From assembly GCA_964385995.1 (NCBI GenBank), contig CAYLRF010000004.1, forward strand, positions 1 through 53,949: a DNA stretch of 53,949 nucleotides. The letters are read 5' to 3'. The first letter of the stretch is position 1; each line of letters starts with the position of its first letter. The notes under the pieces are model-generated. The model had not been told where the DNA came from. It ran no database searches and worked only from the letters and a program-made list of their open reading frames with translations. Of the stretch, positions 1 through 8,903 are shown piece after piece. A program made the position numbers and the translations under genes. The DNA is from CAYLRF01 sp964385995. GTDB taxonomy: Bacteria > Bacillota > Clostridia > Lachnospirales > Lachnospiraceae.

Positions 1-1616
1 ACCACGCTCTCGCCGCAGTATATCTGACGCAATTTCGGCTTTTCGATCTTGCCCGTCGGGTTGCGCGGGATCTTGGCGAATATGATCTTTTTCGGGCGTT
101 TATATCTGGGAAGCTTAAGGCAGAACCTTTCGATATCCTCCTCCGAGCAGTCATATCCTTCCTTTATCTCTATGACCGCGGCCGCGATCTCGCCCAAGCG
201 TTTGTCGGGAAGCCCGATCACCGCCACGTCTTTTACTGCCTCGTATTCCCTGATAAAATCCTCGATCTGCACGGGGTAGAGATTTTCACCGCCGCTTATT
301 ATGACGTCTTTTTTCCGATCAACGAGATAGATGAAGCCGTCCTCATCCTCTCTTGCCATGTCCCCGGTATAAAGCCAGCCTTCGCCGTCCAAAACCTCGG
401 CCGTCGCTTTCGGGTCCCTGTAATAACATGTCATGACGCCCGGGCCTTTTACCGCAAGCTCTCCCACTTCTCCCCGCTTTACGGGATGTCTCTTCTCATC
501 GACGATCTTTGTCTGCCATCCGTAACCCGCTTTCCCGATCGCACCGACCTTGTCGATATTTTCCACGCCGAGATGCACGCAGCCCGGGCCTATCGACTCG
601 CTTAAGCCGTAATTCGTGTCGTACTCATGATTCGGGAAATATTTCTTCCAGCGCCTTATAAGACTCGGCGGCACGGGCTGAGCTCCGATATGCATGAGGC
701 GCCACTGACCAAGCTCATAGTCGGAAAGCTTCACGTCACCTCGATCCAGCGCGTCCAGTATATCCTGGGCCCACGGGACGAGAAGCCATACTATGGTGCA
801 TCCTTCCCTCGATACGGTGCGAAGTATCACGTCGGGTTTGGTCCCTTTAAGAAGTACCGCCTTCCCGCCCTCCAGGAAGCTCCCGAACCAGTGCATCTTG
901 GCTCCCGTGTGATATAGAGGAGGTATGCAAAGGAAGATGTCGTCCTTCGTGGTGCCGTGATGCTTCTGCTCCACCTTGCAGGAATGCATGAGACTTCTGT
1001 GCTTATGCAATATGGCTTTCGGAAATCCCGTCGTGCCGGAGGAGAAATAGATGGCCGCGTCATCGTCGTCCGTAAGCTTTATCTTCGGCGACTCGCTCGG
1101 ACAGTTCACCGTCTGTGAAAAATAATCCTCGGCGTAGGACGGGGGATTTTGCCCCACGTAAAAAAGTAATACCCTCTCCATGATATCGTCCGCGATTTCC
1201 TCCACCCTTCCTATAAACTCCGGGCCGAACACGAGCACATCGGCCTCCGCGAGTTCGACGCAGTATTTGATTTCATCCGCCGAATAGCGGAAATTAAGTG
1301 GCACGGCTAAGGCGCCCGTCTTTAAAGCTCCGAAATATATGGGCAGCCACTCAAGGCTGTTCATGAGAAGTATCGCCACCTTATCGCCTTTTTTGACGCC
1401 GCATTTTAAGAGGAGATTCGCGAAACGGTTCGACTTCTCGTTAAACACGTTCCACGTAATCTCCCTCCTGTAATACGACGGCGAATTGGGCTCTATAAGA
1501 TCGTAATCCTTCCATGTGCGCCTTACTGTATCCTTAACCTCGGGATTTACTTCCACAAGACATATATCGTCACCGTACAGCTTGCAATTTCGCTCAAGAA
1601 TCTCCGTTACAGGCAT
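1..1616 (-). CDS. Acyl-CoA synthetase, AMP-forming (3' end cut by window edge)
   Basis: Class I adenylate-forming enzyme: it activates a carboxylic acid with ATP to an acyl-AMP and passes it to CoA. About 538 residues are open to the window edge. The ATP-binding core motif FSSGTTGFPK lies near residue 192, YGLSES near 335, YTGDMARED near 415 and the C-terminal-domain lysine motif NPTGK near 519, so only a few C-terminal residues can be missing. The start at 1616 has GGAGG nine bases upstream; an in-frame ATG at 1625 directly abuts that GGAGG and is less likely. It lies 37 bases after yvcK and may be read through from it. The acid substrate (fatty, aromatic or other) cannot be told from sequence. 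Confidence 0.93.
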   Translation of the reverse strand, partial: MPVTEILERNCKLYGDDICLVEVNPEVKDTVRRTWKDYDLIEPNSPSYYRREITWNVFNEKSNRFANLLLKCGVKKGDKVAILLMNSLEWLPIYFGALKTGALAVPLNFRYSADEIKYCVELAEADVLVFGPEFIGRVEEIADDIMERVLLFYVGQNPPSYAEDYFSQTVNCPSESPKIKLTDDDDAAIYFSSGTTGFPKAILHKHRSLMHSCKVEQKHHGTTKDDIFLCIPPLYHTGAKMHWFGSFLEGGKAVLLKGTKPDVILRTVSREGCTIVWLLVPWAQDILDALDRGDVKLSDYELGQWRLMHIGAQPVPPSLIRRWKKYFPNHEYDTNYGLSESIGPGCVHLGVENIDKVGAIGKAGYGWQTKIVDEKRHPVKRGEVGELAVKGPGVMTCYYRDPKATAEVLDGEGWLYTGDMAREDEDGFIYLVDRKKDVIISGGENLYPVQIEDFIREYEAVKDVAVIGLPDKRLGEIAAAVIEIKEGYDCSEEDIERFCLKLPRYKRPKKIIFAKIPRNPTGKIEKPKLRQIYCGESV

Positions 1617-1653
1617 GTTAATCATCCTCCCCGATGTCCGTTTCCGATCGGAC

Positions 1654-2634
1654 TCATTTATAAGATTTTTTCTTTTCGGCTTCCTTCTGCTCAAGAAAAT
1701 ATCCGAATATGTGAAGGCTAAGCTTCATGACATTATGCCGAAGAAGATTGTTTCTCACCTCGACATAATCTCCTTTAATCACCTTGCCCGCGAGTTTTTC
1801 GGTCTCCTCAAGGTCAAGTACGACGGGATCCTTTTGCTCTAGGGACTCATATCTTCGGGCCATCTTCTCATCTATAATCCCGTCGTTTGCGACCACGACG
1901 TCGATCTTTCGCTTTCCGAGACAGCGGTTTAAGAGCCGCACGTGATCGGAAACCTTAAAGCCGTCCGTCTCCCCCGGCTGAGTCATCATGTTGCTGACGT
2001 ACATGATACTGCCCTTACAGTCGTCTATCGCGCTTACTATCTCATCGCAGAGAAGATTCGGCATGATGCTCGTAAAAAGACTGCCCATGCTGAGTATGAT
2101 AAGATCCGCCTCTTTCAGCGCGTCCACGGCCTCTTTCGTGGGAACGGCGCTCTCTTTATAATAAACGCGCCTTATCTTCTGTCGGCTCGCGGTGATCTCA
2201 TGCTCTCCTTCTATGACGGTGCCGTCTTCCATCTCTCCCATAAGCACCACGTTGTCCTCGGTAAGCGGCACCACTCGGCCCTTCAGATTAAAAACCCGGC
2301 TGAGCGCCTCGATACCGTCCGAGAGATTCCCCGTGACGGCGCTTGACGCGGTAAGAAGGAGGTTCCCTATCGTATGTCCGTCCAGATCGCTGGTGGTGTG
2401 AAAACGATAGTTAAAAAGATCCATCACGAGCGGCTCCGTCTCGGAAAGCGCCGCGAGGACTCTTCTTATGTCTCCCACGGCGGGGATGTTAAATTCCTCC
2501 CTTAGGATACCCGTGCTTTTGCCGTCGTCACAGACAGAGACGATGGCCGTAAGCTCGATGGGAAATTCCTTAAGTCCGCGAAGCAGGGTCGCCGAGCCCG
2601 TTCCGCCTCCTAAGACGACTACCTTGCCTTCCAT
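1654..2634 (-). CDS. yvcK: YvcK/CofD-family gluconeogenesis factor
   Basis: A 326-residue protein of the YvcK family, known to be needed for growth on gluconeogenic carbon sources and linked to cell-wall synthesis through UDP-sugar binding. It opens with the Rossmann-like VVLGGGTGSATLL, followed by CDDGKSTGILREEF, GHTIGNLLL and MTQPGETDGF, all typical family blocks. An in-frame ATG at 2685 would put translation through the terminator of the upstream gene. The ATG at 2634 has AGGAGC ten bases upstream and matches family N-termini, so I chose it. In many Firmicutes yvcK sits between rapZ and whiA; here neither is adjacent. The family usually shows DDGGS where this protein has DDGKS. Confidence 0.93.
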   Translation of the reverse strand: MEGKVVVLGGGTGSATLLRGLKEFPIELTAIVSVCDDGKSTGILREEFNIPAVGDIRRVLAALSETEPLVMDLFNYRFHTTSDLDGHTIGNLLLTASSAVTGNLSDGIEALSRVFNLKGRVVPLTEDNVVLMGEMEDGTVIEGEHEITASRQKIRRVYYKESAVPTKEAVDALKEADLIILSMGSLFTSIMPNLLCDEIVSAIDDCKGSIMYVSNMMTQPGETDGFKVSDHVRLLNRCLGKRKIDVVVANDGIIDEKMARRYESLEQKDPVVLDLEETEKLAGKVIKGDYVEVRNNLLRHNVMKLSLHIFGYFLEQKEAEKKKSYK

Positions 2635-2661
2635 GTCGTCTGCTCCTTTTAGTATGTTTCT

Positions 2662-2703
2662 AAAGAAAAAGCCGCCGACCGCCATAATAGCGGACGGCAG
2701 GCT
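2662..2703 (-). terminator. Intrinsic terminator after nfnB
   Basis: On the minus strand an imperfect 12-pair GC-rich stem (arms at about 2671-2682 and 2691-2703, one bulge and one mismatch, AT loop) is followed by TTTTTCTTT at 2662-2670. It lies 20 to 60 bases after the nfnB stop and before the chosen yvcK start. It should end most transcripts from folD/nfnAB. Confidence 0.75.
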
Positions 2704-2721
2704 TTCGCTTTCGTTCCTGTC

Positions 2722-4113
2722 CTACTTATTGCCCTTTATATATTCGTCGATACCCTTCGCCGCGGCCTTCCCCGCCCCCATGGCGAGGATTACCGTCGCC
2801 GCGCCGGTCACCGCGTCTCCGCCGGCGTAAACCGCTTCTTTTGAGGTCTTTCCCGTTTCTTCCTCGGCGATGATACATTTTCTCTTATTTACGTCAAGGC
2901 CCTCGGTGGTGGATGAGATGAGCGGGTTCGGAGACGTGCCGAGCGCCATGATGACGGTGTCAAGTTCCATGTCAAATTCGGAGCCTTCTATCGGCTCGGG
3001 CCTTCTTCTTCCCGAGCTGTCAGGCTCTCCCAGACGCATCTTTATGCATTTCATGCCTTTTACCGCTCCGTTTTCATCCGCCATGATCTCGACGGGATTC
3101 GTGAGAAGATCAAAGATGATGCCTTCCTCTTTCGCGTGATGGACTTCCTCGGCCCTCGCGGGAAGCTCGCTCTCGCTGCGGCGGTATACGATATGCACGT
3201 CGGCGCCCAGACGAAGAGCCGTCCTCGCGGCGTCCATGGCCACATTTCCTCCGCCGACCACCGCCACCTTTTTGCCGGAAACGATGGGAGTGTCGTAATC
3301 ATCGTCATAGGCTTTCATGAGATTTGAGCGGGTAAGATACTCATTCGCGGAAAAGACTCCGTTCGCGTTCTCACCCGGTATGCCCATAAACTTCGGAAGC
3401 CCGGCGCCGGAGCCGATAAATACCGCCTCGTATCCCTCATCCTCGAGAAGCTCGTCTATCGTGACGGATTTTCCGACCACCACGTCGGTCTCGAATTTCA
3501 CGCCGAGATCCTTTACTTTCGCTATCTCCTTTGCCACCACCTTTTCTTTCGGAAGACGAAACTCGGGTATGCCGTACACCAGCACTCCCCCGGGTTCGTG
3601 CATGGCCTCAAATACCGTCACCAAATATCCCGCTCTCGCAAGTTCCCCCGCGCAGGTAAGTCCAGCGGGGCCGGAGCCTATAACAGCTACCCTGTGACCG
3701 TTTTTTTCTTTCGCGGCCTCAAGACCGATTGAATGGCTAAGCGCGTAATCGGCGGCGAATCTCTCAAGCTTACCTATGGACACGGGCTCGCCTTTTATTC
3801 CCCTTATGCACTGACCCTCGCACTGACTTTCCTGAGGGCAGACACGGCCGCAGACGGCGGGAAGCGACGATGACTTTCCTATCACTTTATATGCCCCTTC
3901 GGGATCGCCTTCTTTTATCTTTCCTATAAATCCCGGAATATCTATCGACACCGGACAGCCCGCGACGCACCGGGGATTTTTACAGTTAAGGCACCTCGCG
4001 GCCTCAGACGCCGCCTCATCGGCGTCATATCCGAAGCATACCTCGTCGAAATTTTTCGCCCTCACGGCGGGTTCCTGTTCCCTGACGGGGACTTTTTTTA
4101 ACATGTCGCTCAT
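2722..4113 (-). CDS. nfnB: NfnB: NADPH-binding large subunit of electron-bifurcating transhydrogenase (GltD-like)
   Basis: A 463-residue flavoprotein related to the glutamate synthase small subunit. Two [4Fe-4S] sites are visible as C41, C44, C49, C53 and C88, C92, C98, C102. An FAD dinucleotide fold, GSGPAGLTCAGELARAG, starts near 146; a second one for NADPH, VVGGGNVAMDAARTALRLGA, follows; the C-terminal GGDAVTGAATVILAMGAGK closes the FAD site. Because the gene directly follows an NfnA-type subunit and no glutamate synthase large subunit is present, I read it as NfnB: with NfnA it couples NADH and reduced ferredoxin to NADP reduction, reversibly, in the cytoplasm. Its ATG overlaps the nfnA stop by one base (TAATG) and its GGAGGTG site lies inside nfnA. 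Confidence 0.92.
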   Translation of the reverse strand: MSDMLKKVPVREQEPAVRAKNFDEVCFGYDADEAASEAARCLNCKNPRCVAGCPVSIDIPGFIGKIKEGDPEGAYKVIGKSSSLPAVCGRVCPQESQCEGQCIRGIKGEPVSIGKLERFAADYALSHSIGLEAAKEKNGHRVAVIGSGPAGLTCAGELARAGYLVTVFEAMHEPGGVLVYGIPEFRLPKEKVVAKEIAKVKDLGVKFETDVVVGKSVTIDELLEDEGYEAVFIGSGAGLPKFMGIPGENANGVFSANEYLTRSNLMKAYDDDYDTPIVSGKKVAVVGGGNVAMDAARTALRLGADVHIVYRRSESELPARAEEVHHAKEEGIIFDLLTNPVEIMADENGAVKGMKCIKMRLGEPDSSGRRRPEPIEGSEFDMELDTVIMALGTSPNPLISSTTEGLDVNKRKCIIAEEETGKTSKEAVYAGGDAVTGAATVILAMGAGKAAAKGIDEYIKGNK

Positions 4114-5000
4114 TATTTTTCACCTCCGCATACACCGCAGCCGCCGTTATGAGTATCGCCCTCACGAAGCTTAAGAAGGGCTCTTCCCTCTTCCGTGCGA
4201 TACATCTGCTGACGTTTCATCGCCTGATCAAAATCCACCGCCGCGCCGTCAAACTCGGGCCCGTCGACACAGGCGAACTTTACCTCTCCTCCCACGCTCA
4301 GTCTGCACGCTCCGCACATGCCTGTTCCGTCCACCATAATGGGGTTCATGCTGACTATCGTGGGGATACCGAGCTTCTTCGTAAGTAAAGATACGAATTT
4401 CATCATTATCATGGGGCCTATCGCGACGCAGACATCGTATTTTTCGCCTCCGTTTACCAGTTCCTCTATCATGGTCGTGACCATACCCGCGTGTCCGTAT
4501 GTCCCGTCATCCGTGCAGGGATAAAAATTCCCCGCGACGCTTCGCATTTCTTCTTCCAATATCATGAGGTCCTTCGTCTTTGACCCCACTATGACGTCGG
4601 AGGATATGCCTCTTTCGCGCAGCCATTTCACCTGCGGATAGACGGGCGCGGCGCCCACGCCTCCGCCTACGAAGAGATATTTTTTCTTTTTTAAATCTTC
4701 TGTATTCTCCCGGACGAATTTTGACGGTTGGCCCAAAGGCCCCACGACGTCCCTAAATGAGTCGCCCTCCTTTAATCTCGCCATCTTCTCCGTGGATGCC
4801 CCGACCGTCTGAAAGACTATCGAAACGGTTCCTTTCGCCGCGTCATAGTCGCAGACCGTAAGTGGGATCCTCTCGCCCCTGTCATCGATTCTCACGATGA
4901 GAAACTGTCCCGGCAGACAAGATCTCGCGACACGCGGCGCCTCGACATCCATGAGGTAGATCTTATCCGCCAACTTCTCCGCCTTCACTATCCTGTACAT
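4113..5000 (-). CDS. nfnA: NfnA: NAD-binding small subunit, ferredoxin-NADP reductase-like
   Basis: A 295-residue FAD/NAD-binding subunit of the dihydroorotate dehydrogenase electron-transfer/sulfide dehydrogenase type. The FAD-binding barrel covers roughly residues 1-100, with the RIPLTVCDYD block near 44. The NAD-binding fold begins at LFVGGGVGAAPVYPQ near 109. The [2Fe-2S] site is C229, C232 and C244, preceded by D224; an aspartate plus three cysteines is the known NfnA arrangement. The tail (about residues 284-293) is rich in glycine and cysteine (GGCGVCGGEK). The gene is 62 bases downstream of folD and translationally linked to nfnB. FolD makes NADPH and NfnAB balances NADPH against NADH and ferredoxin, so the neighbourhood makes redox sense. 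Confidence 0.92.
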   Translation of the reverse strand: MYRIVKAEKLADKIYLMDVEAPRVARSCLPGQFLIVRIDDRGERIPLTVCDYDAAKGTVSIVFQTVGASTEKMARLKEGDSFRDVVGPLGQPSKFVRENTEDLKKKKYLFVGGGVGAAPVYPQVKWLRERGISSDVIVGSKTKDLMILEEEMRSVAGNFYPCTDDGTYGHAGMVTTMIEELVNGGEKYDVCVAIGPMIMMKFVSLLTKKLGIPTIVSMNPIMVDGTGMCGACRLSVGGEVKFACVDGPEFDGAAVDFDQAMKRQQMYRTEEGRALLKLREGDTHNGGCGVCGGEK

Positions 5001-5062
5001 AAAGCTCTCCGTTCCGCCGCCTTAAATCACAGCGGCTTTTTTCAACTTCCGCCTGTAAAACT

Positions 5063-5926
5063 TTACCGACCGCCTGTTATACCCGCCTGCATTTTCGCTC
5101 CTTCCACGCAGTTTTTCATCAGCATCGCTATGGTCATAGGCCCCACTCCTCCCGGAACGGGGGTAATATAGCCCGCTTTTTTTGCCGCGCTTTCAAAATC
5201 CACGTCACCCGAGAGCCTGCCGTCTTCGCCCCTGTGTATGCCGACGTCGATGACGGCCGCGCCTTCCTTTACATAATCTCCCGTTATGAGCCCGCGTTTT
5301 CCCGCGGCCACCACCAGTATGTCCGCCCGCCTAGCGACTTCCTTAAGATTTACAGTGCGTGAATGCGCGACCGTGACGGTCCCGTTTTCCTTTAAAAGAA
5401 GCTGCGCCATCGGTTTTCCGACGATGTTGCTGCGGCCTATGACGACGCACTCTTTGCCCTCGATCGTTATGCCGCTTCGCTTAAGAAGACATATGACTCC
5501 CGCCGGCGTGCAGGGAAGATACACGGCCTTTCCGAGACTTAGGTTGCCCACGTTCACGGGATGAAAGCCGTCCACGTCCTTTAAGGGCGAAATGGCGTTT
5601 ATCACCGCATTCTCATCGATACCGGCAGGAAGCGGCAACTGCACCAATATGCCGGTCACTTCCCCGTCCTCATTTAATCTTTTAATCAGGCTTAAAAGCT
5701 CCTCTTCGGTCACAGTCTCGCCAAGCTCATATGAGAGCGACTTGATGCCTACGTATTCACACGCTCTTTTCTTATTTCTCACGTATACCGACGAGGCGGG
5801 ATCGCTTCCCACCTGTATCACGGCGAGCGCCGGTTTTACGCCGCATCCGGTAAGCTGCGCCGTCTCAAGTTTCAGCTCGTCTTTAATCAGCGATGAGATC
5901 GCCTTGCCGTCTATTATTTGCGCCAT
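5063..5926 (-). CDS. folD: Bifunctional methylene-THF dehydrogenase / methenyl-THF cyclohydrolase
   Basis: A 287-residue FolD interconverting methylene-, methenyl- and 10-formyl-tetrahydrofolate in the cytoplasm. The catalytic Y48-x3-K52 pair is present (SVYVRNKKRA), as are GILVQLPLP near 92, KDVDGFHPVN near 116, the Rossmann block VVIGRSNIVGKPMAQLL and the C-terminal PVPGGVGPMTIAML. The ATG at 5926 has AAAGGAC about ten bases upstream. It supplies one-carbon units for the metF/metH module about 10 kb upstream in transcription order. The 133-base gap to ftsK holds short repeats of CTTTAAGACGG and CTTAAAGG type with weak pairing only. Confidence 0.97.
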   Translation of the reverse strand: MAQIIDGKAISSLIKDELKLETAQLTGCGVKPALAVIQVGSDPASSVYVRNKKRACEYVGIKSLSYELGETVTEEELLSLIKRLNEDGEVTGILVQLPLPAGIDENAVINAISPLKDVDGFHPVNVGNLSLGKAVYLPCTPAGVICLLKRSGITIEGKECVVIGRSNIVGKPMAQLLLKENGTVTVAHSRTVNLKEVARRADILVVAAGKRGLITGDYVKEGAAVIDVGIHRGEDGRLSGDVDFESAAKKAGYITPVPGGVGPMTIAMLMKNCVEGAKMQAGITGGR

Positions 5927-6059
5927 ATTTTTTAAGTCCTTTCATTTGCTGCCCTTTAAGCCGCAATACCGTCCTTTAGGCCGTCTTACCGTCTTAAAGG
6001 TTTTCGCTATATCGGGATCCTGCTTCGGTCTTATACTTCCTCTCCGATTATTTCCGGCT

Positions 6060-8624
6060 TTATGTCTGATCCCGCGCGAGATAATTCTCGAACTGCTCCA
6101 TGTTCATCAGTATGTTGCGCGGCTTCGTGCCTTCCTCCTCTCCCACGACTCCGGCGTCGCAGAGCTGATCCATGATCCTCGCGGCTCTGTTAAATCCTAT
6201 CTTAAAGATCCTTTGCAGCATCCCTATGGAGGCTTTGTCCTTCTCTATGATAAATTTCCCCGCGTCCGCGAAATACGGATCGACGTCGTTTCTTTCGTCA
6301 TTAGTATCCGGCGTATCCGCCGCGCCGGCCGACGTGATATGCCTCTCCACTTCATCATCATAAGCTTCGCCGTCGGTATGCTCCTTTAGAAAGTCCACTA
6401 CCGACTCCACTTCCTTATCGGACACATAGGAACCCTGCACCCTGACGGGTTTCGGATAGCCGGTGGGATAAAAGAGCATGTCGCCCTTACCTAAGAGTTT
6501 CTCGGCTCCGTTCATGTCTATGATGGTTCTGGAATCGACACCGCTTACCACGGAAAACGCGATACGGGAAGGCATGTTCGCCTTAATAAGACCTGTGATG
6601 ACATTCACCGAAGGCCTCTGCGTGGCTATCACAAGATGTATGCCGGCCGCCCTCGCCAGCTGTGCGAGCCTGCAGATGACATCCTCCACATCTTTCGGCG
6701 CGACCATCATAAGATCCGCGAGCTCATCCACTATTATGACGATCTGGGGCAATTTCTTCGGTTTTTCTTCATCGTCGGCGCCGGAAAGCGACTCCACCGC
6801 CTCGTTGTATCCCTTTATGTCCCGCACATTCATCTCGGCGAATTTCTGATAACGATCCGTCATCTCTGCGACCGCCCAATTTAAGGCGCCCGTGGCCTTT
6901 TTGGGATCCGTAACCACGGGTATGAGAAGGTGCGGTATGCCGTTATAGACTTTTAATTCCACTACTTTCGGATCGATCATTATAAAGCGAACCTCATCCG
7001 GAGTCGCCTTATAAAGGATACTTACGATGATGGTGTTTATGCAGACCGATTTGCCCGAACCTGTAGCGCCCGCTATAAGTAAATGCGGCATGGTGGCGAT
7101 ATCGGCCACAACCGGCTTTCCCGTTATGTCGCGGCCCACGGCGAAGGCTATCTTTGAGGACTGTCTCGTAAATTCCGGGGACTCCAGGATGTCGCGCAGC
7201 ATGACGGCCGAATTCTCGTCGTTTGGCACCTCTATGCCCACCGCCGCTTTGCCGGGTATCGGAGCCTCTATACGGATATCGGGCACCGCGAGATTTAACT
7301 TTATGTCATTGGCAAGCGCCACTATCCGGCTGACCTTTACGCCCTGCTCCGGCAAAAGCTCGTATCTGGTCACGGCGGGGCCGCGGCTGACGTCTGTCAC
7401 AGTGACATTGACATTAAAATTCATCAAAGTCTGCTGCAGCTTCATGGCTGTCCGGCGCAAATGCTCGCTCGAGTCGCCGCCGCCTTTGCTTCCCTTTCGA
7501 AGAAGTGACATGGGAGGATAATGATATTTCGCCTCATCTTTTCCCGTCGGTCTCGCGGCGGTTATGACGAGCTGCCCTGACTCCTCCTGGCTGGTCCGCA
7601 TTTCTTTCGCGGCGCCTTCCCTGCCTTTTGTTCCCGAGGCGGAGCGTTTATCAGCCATCTTAATCCCCGGTATCTCACAGGTCCCGTACCCGGCCTTATC
7701 GGACGATTCATACAACGCGTTTTTATGAAGACCGGCGCTTACGCCTGATACGTCCGATGTCCCGGAGGCGGCCGCGTCTCGAGCGTCATCCTCATCAAAG
7801 GGAAGCGGCTCTTTCGTGTCGGAGGCGTCTTTTTCCTTTTCCTTTGTTATCTCGGTATTGCGGGAGACGCCTGTGTAAGTCTTATCTTTTCTTCGTGTCT
7901 TTATCTTTCTTTCGCCGAGGGCGGCATTTTCATCCGCGTCCGGGTCCGTTTTGCCGCGGCCCGTATCCCCCCTCGTTTTACGCGCCGCGCCGGATGCGGG
8001 TTCTCCCCCATCTTCCTCATCGTCTCCACCGCGTCTTTTGGAATTATCCCTCACGGAGTCGCGGATCTTTCTTCCGCCGTTTTTTATACCGCCTATGAGA
8101 GACTTCTCGGTAATTATCACAAAGCATATGACGCAAACGGCAAGCACCACGATCCACGTGCCTACCTTCCCCACTGAGGGGCGAAGCATATTCACGAACA
8201 TACCGCCCAAAATCCCGCCGCCGTCACGGTGAAGTTTCGACATGCGAAAATAATCGCCAAGAGAAGTCCCCTTCTCATAATCTCCCGTAACTATCTGGAA
8301 AATCGTGCAGATCATAAGGCAGAAGACAAAGCAGGCCGCCGCTTTCACGTAAGCTATGTAATTGCCCTTATTTGAAACGAAAAAGGCGACCCCGATAAAT
8401 AAAAATATCGGCACGATGTAGGCGATGAAGCCGAACATGCCGAATAAAAAGTCTGAGCAGGCGTCCCCTATAAAGCCGCAGAGACCGAAGTTCGCGAACA
8501 TAAGAAAAAGACATACCGCGAGTGAAACAAGGATCGCTATCTCTCTTCCGATACGCGGCGACTTTTTACCCGTCTTATTTCGGGCGGCGCCCGCTGAAGT
8601 CTTTTTCTTTCGTCCGGACGCCAT
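6060..8624 (-). CDS. ftsK: FtsK/SpoIIIE-family DNA translocase
   Basis: An 854-residue membrane-anchored, ATP-driven DNA pump that clears chromosomes from the division or sporulation septum. The N-terminal 200 residues contain four or five hydrophobic helices. A long charged linker (about 190-390, rich in K, R, D, E, G) follows. The motor has Walker A AGATGSGKS near residue 520, Walker B IIVDELADLMM near 633, and a C-terminal winged-helix gamma domain (IGMLQRIFKIGFNRAARIMDQ) near 796 that would read orienting DNA sites. The ATG at 8624 is preceded by AAGGGAGAC; another in-frame ATG at 8663 lies inside a tandem repeat and lacks a ribosome site. Stand-alone sequence cannot say whether its main role is division (FtsK) or sporulation (SpoIIIE). 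Confidence 0.95.
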   Translation of the reverse strand: MASGRKKKTSAGAARNKTGKKSPRIGREIAILVSLAVCLFLMFANFGLCGFIGDACSDFLFGMFGFIAYIVPIFLFIGVAFFVSNKGNYIAYVKAAACFVFCLMICTIFQIVTGDYEKGTSLGDYFRMSKLHRDGGGILGGMFVNMLRPSVGKVGTWIVVLAVCVICFVIITEKSLIGGIKNGGRKIRDSVRDNSKRRGGDDEEDGGEPASGAARKTRGDTGRGKTDPDADENAALGERKIKTRRKDKTYTGVSRNTEITKEKEKDASDTKEPLPFDEDDARDAAASGTSDVSGVSAGLHKNALYESSDKAGYGTCEIPGIKMADKRSASGTKGREGAAKEMRTSQEESGQLVITAARPTGKDEAKYHYPPMSLLRKGSKGGGDSSEHLRRTAMKLQQTLMNFNVNVTVTDVSRGPAVTRYELLPEQGVKVSRIVALANDIKLNLAVPDIRIEAPIPGKAAVGIEVPNDENSAVMLRDILESPEFTRQSSKIAFAVGRDITGKPVVADIATMPHLLIAGATGSGKSVCINTIIVSILYKATPDEVRFIMIDPKVVELKVYNGIPHLLIPVVTDPKKATGALNWAVAEMTDRYQKFAEMNVRDIKGYNEAVESLSGADDEEKPKKLPQIVIIVDELADLMMVAPKDVEDVICRLAQLARAAGIHLVIATQRPSVNVITGLIKANMPSRIAFSVVSGVDSRTIIDMNGAEKLLGKGDMLFYPTGYPKPVRVQGSYVSDKEVESVVDFLKEHTDGEAYDDEVERHITSAGAADTPDTNDERNDVDPYFADAGKFIIEKDKASIGMLQRIFKIGFNRAARIMDQLCDAGVVGEEEGTKPRNILMNMEQFENYLARDQT

Positions 8625-8658
8625 CAGCGTCTCCCTTCTTTTTATGACGGCACGCGCC

Positions 8659-8768
8659 TTCATCCTTGCCCGGCCGCGAAAAATCAGCCCACGCTTTCAT
8701 CCTGCCCGGCCGCGAAAAATCAGCCCACGCTTTCATCCTGCCCGGCCGCGAACCATCAGCACGCGCTT
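8659..8768 (-). repeat. Three tandem 36-37 base repeats upstream of ftsK
   Basis: Direct repeats begin at 8659, 8696 and 8732 (periods 37 and 36). The shared core reads, on the plus strand, TTCATCCTGCCCGGCCGCGA followed by an A-rich stretch and CAGC. The first copy has one extra T; the third diverges at its 3' side. On the minus strand each unit carries ATGAAAGCGTGGGC-like sequence, which creates false upstream start codons for ftsK. The remaining gap to yebC, 8769-8903, holds nothing I recognise apart from GC-rich sequence. Confidence 0.9.
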
Positions 8769-8903
8769 TCTTTTGTGGCACTCTGACGCTGAATCGGCGC
8801 GGAGCCGTTTATCACCGTCAACCCGACCCGGTGCACCCCTAAGGAGAACGCCGCCCGGGAGGAGTACCGCAACGGCTCGCCCGACTCGCATCCCCGCCGG
8901 GGT

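Noticed and set aside
8575..8781. A 68-codon minus-strand frame with repeated RPGRMKAWADF units
   Set aside because: It overlaps the ftsK N-terminus in another frame and its repeats come from the DNA tandem repeat.
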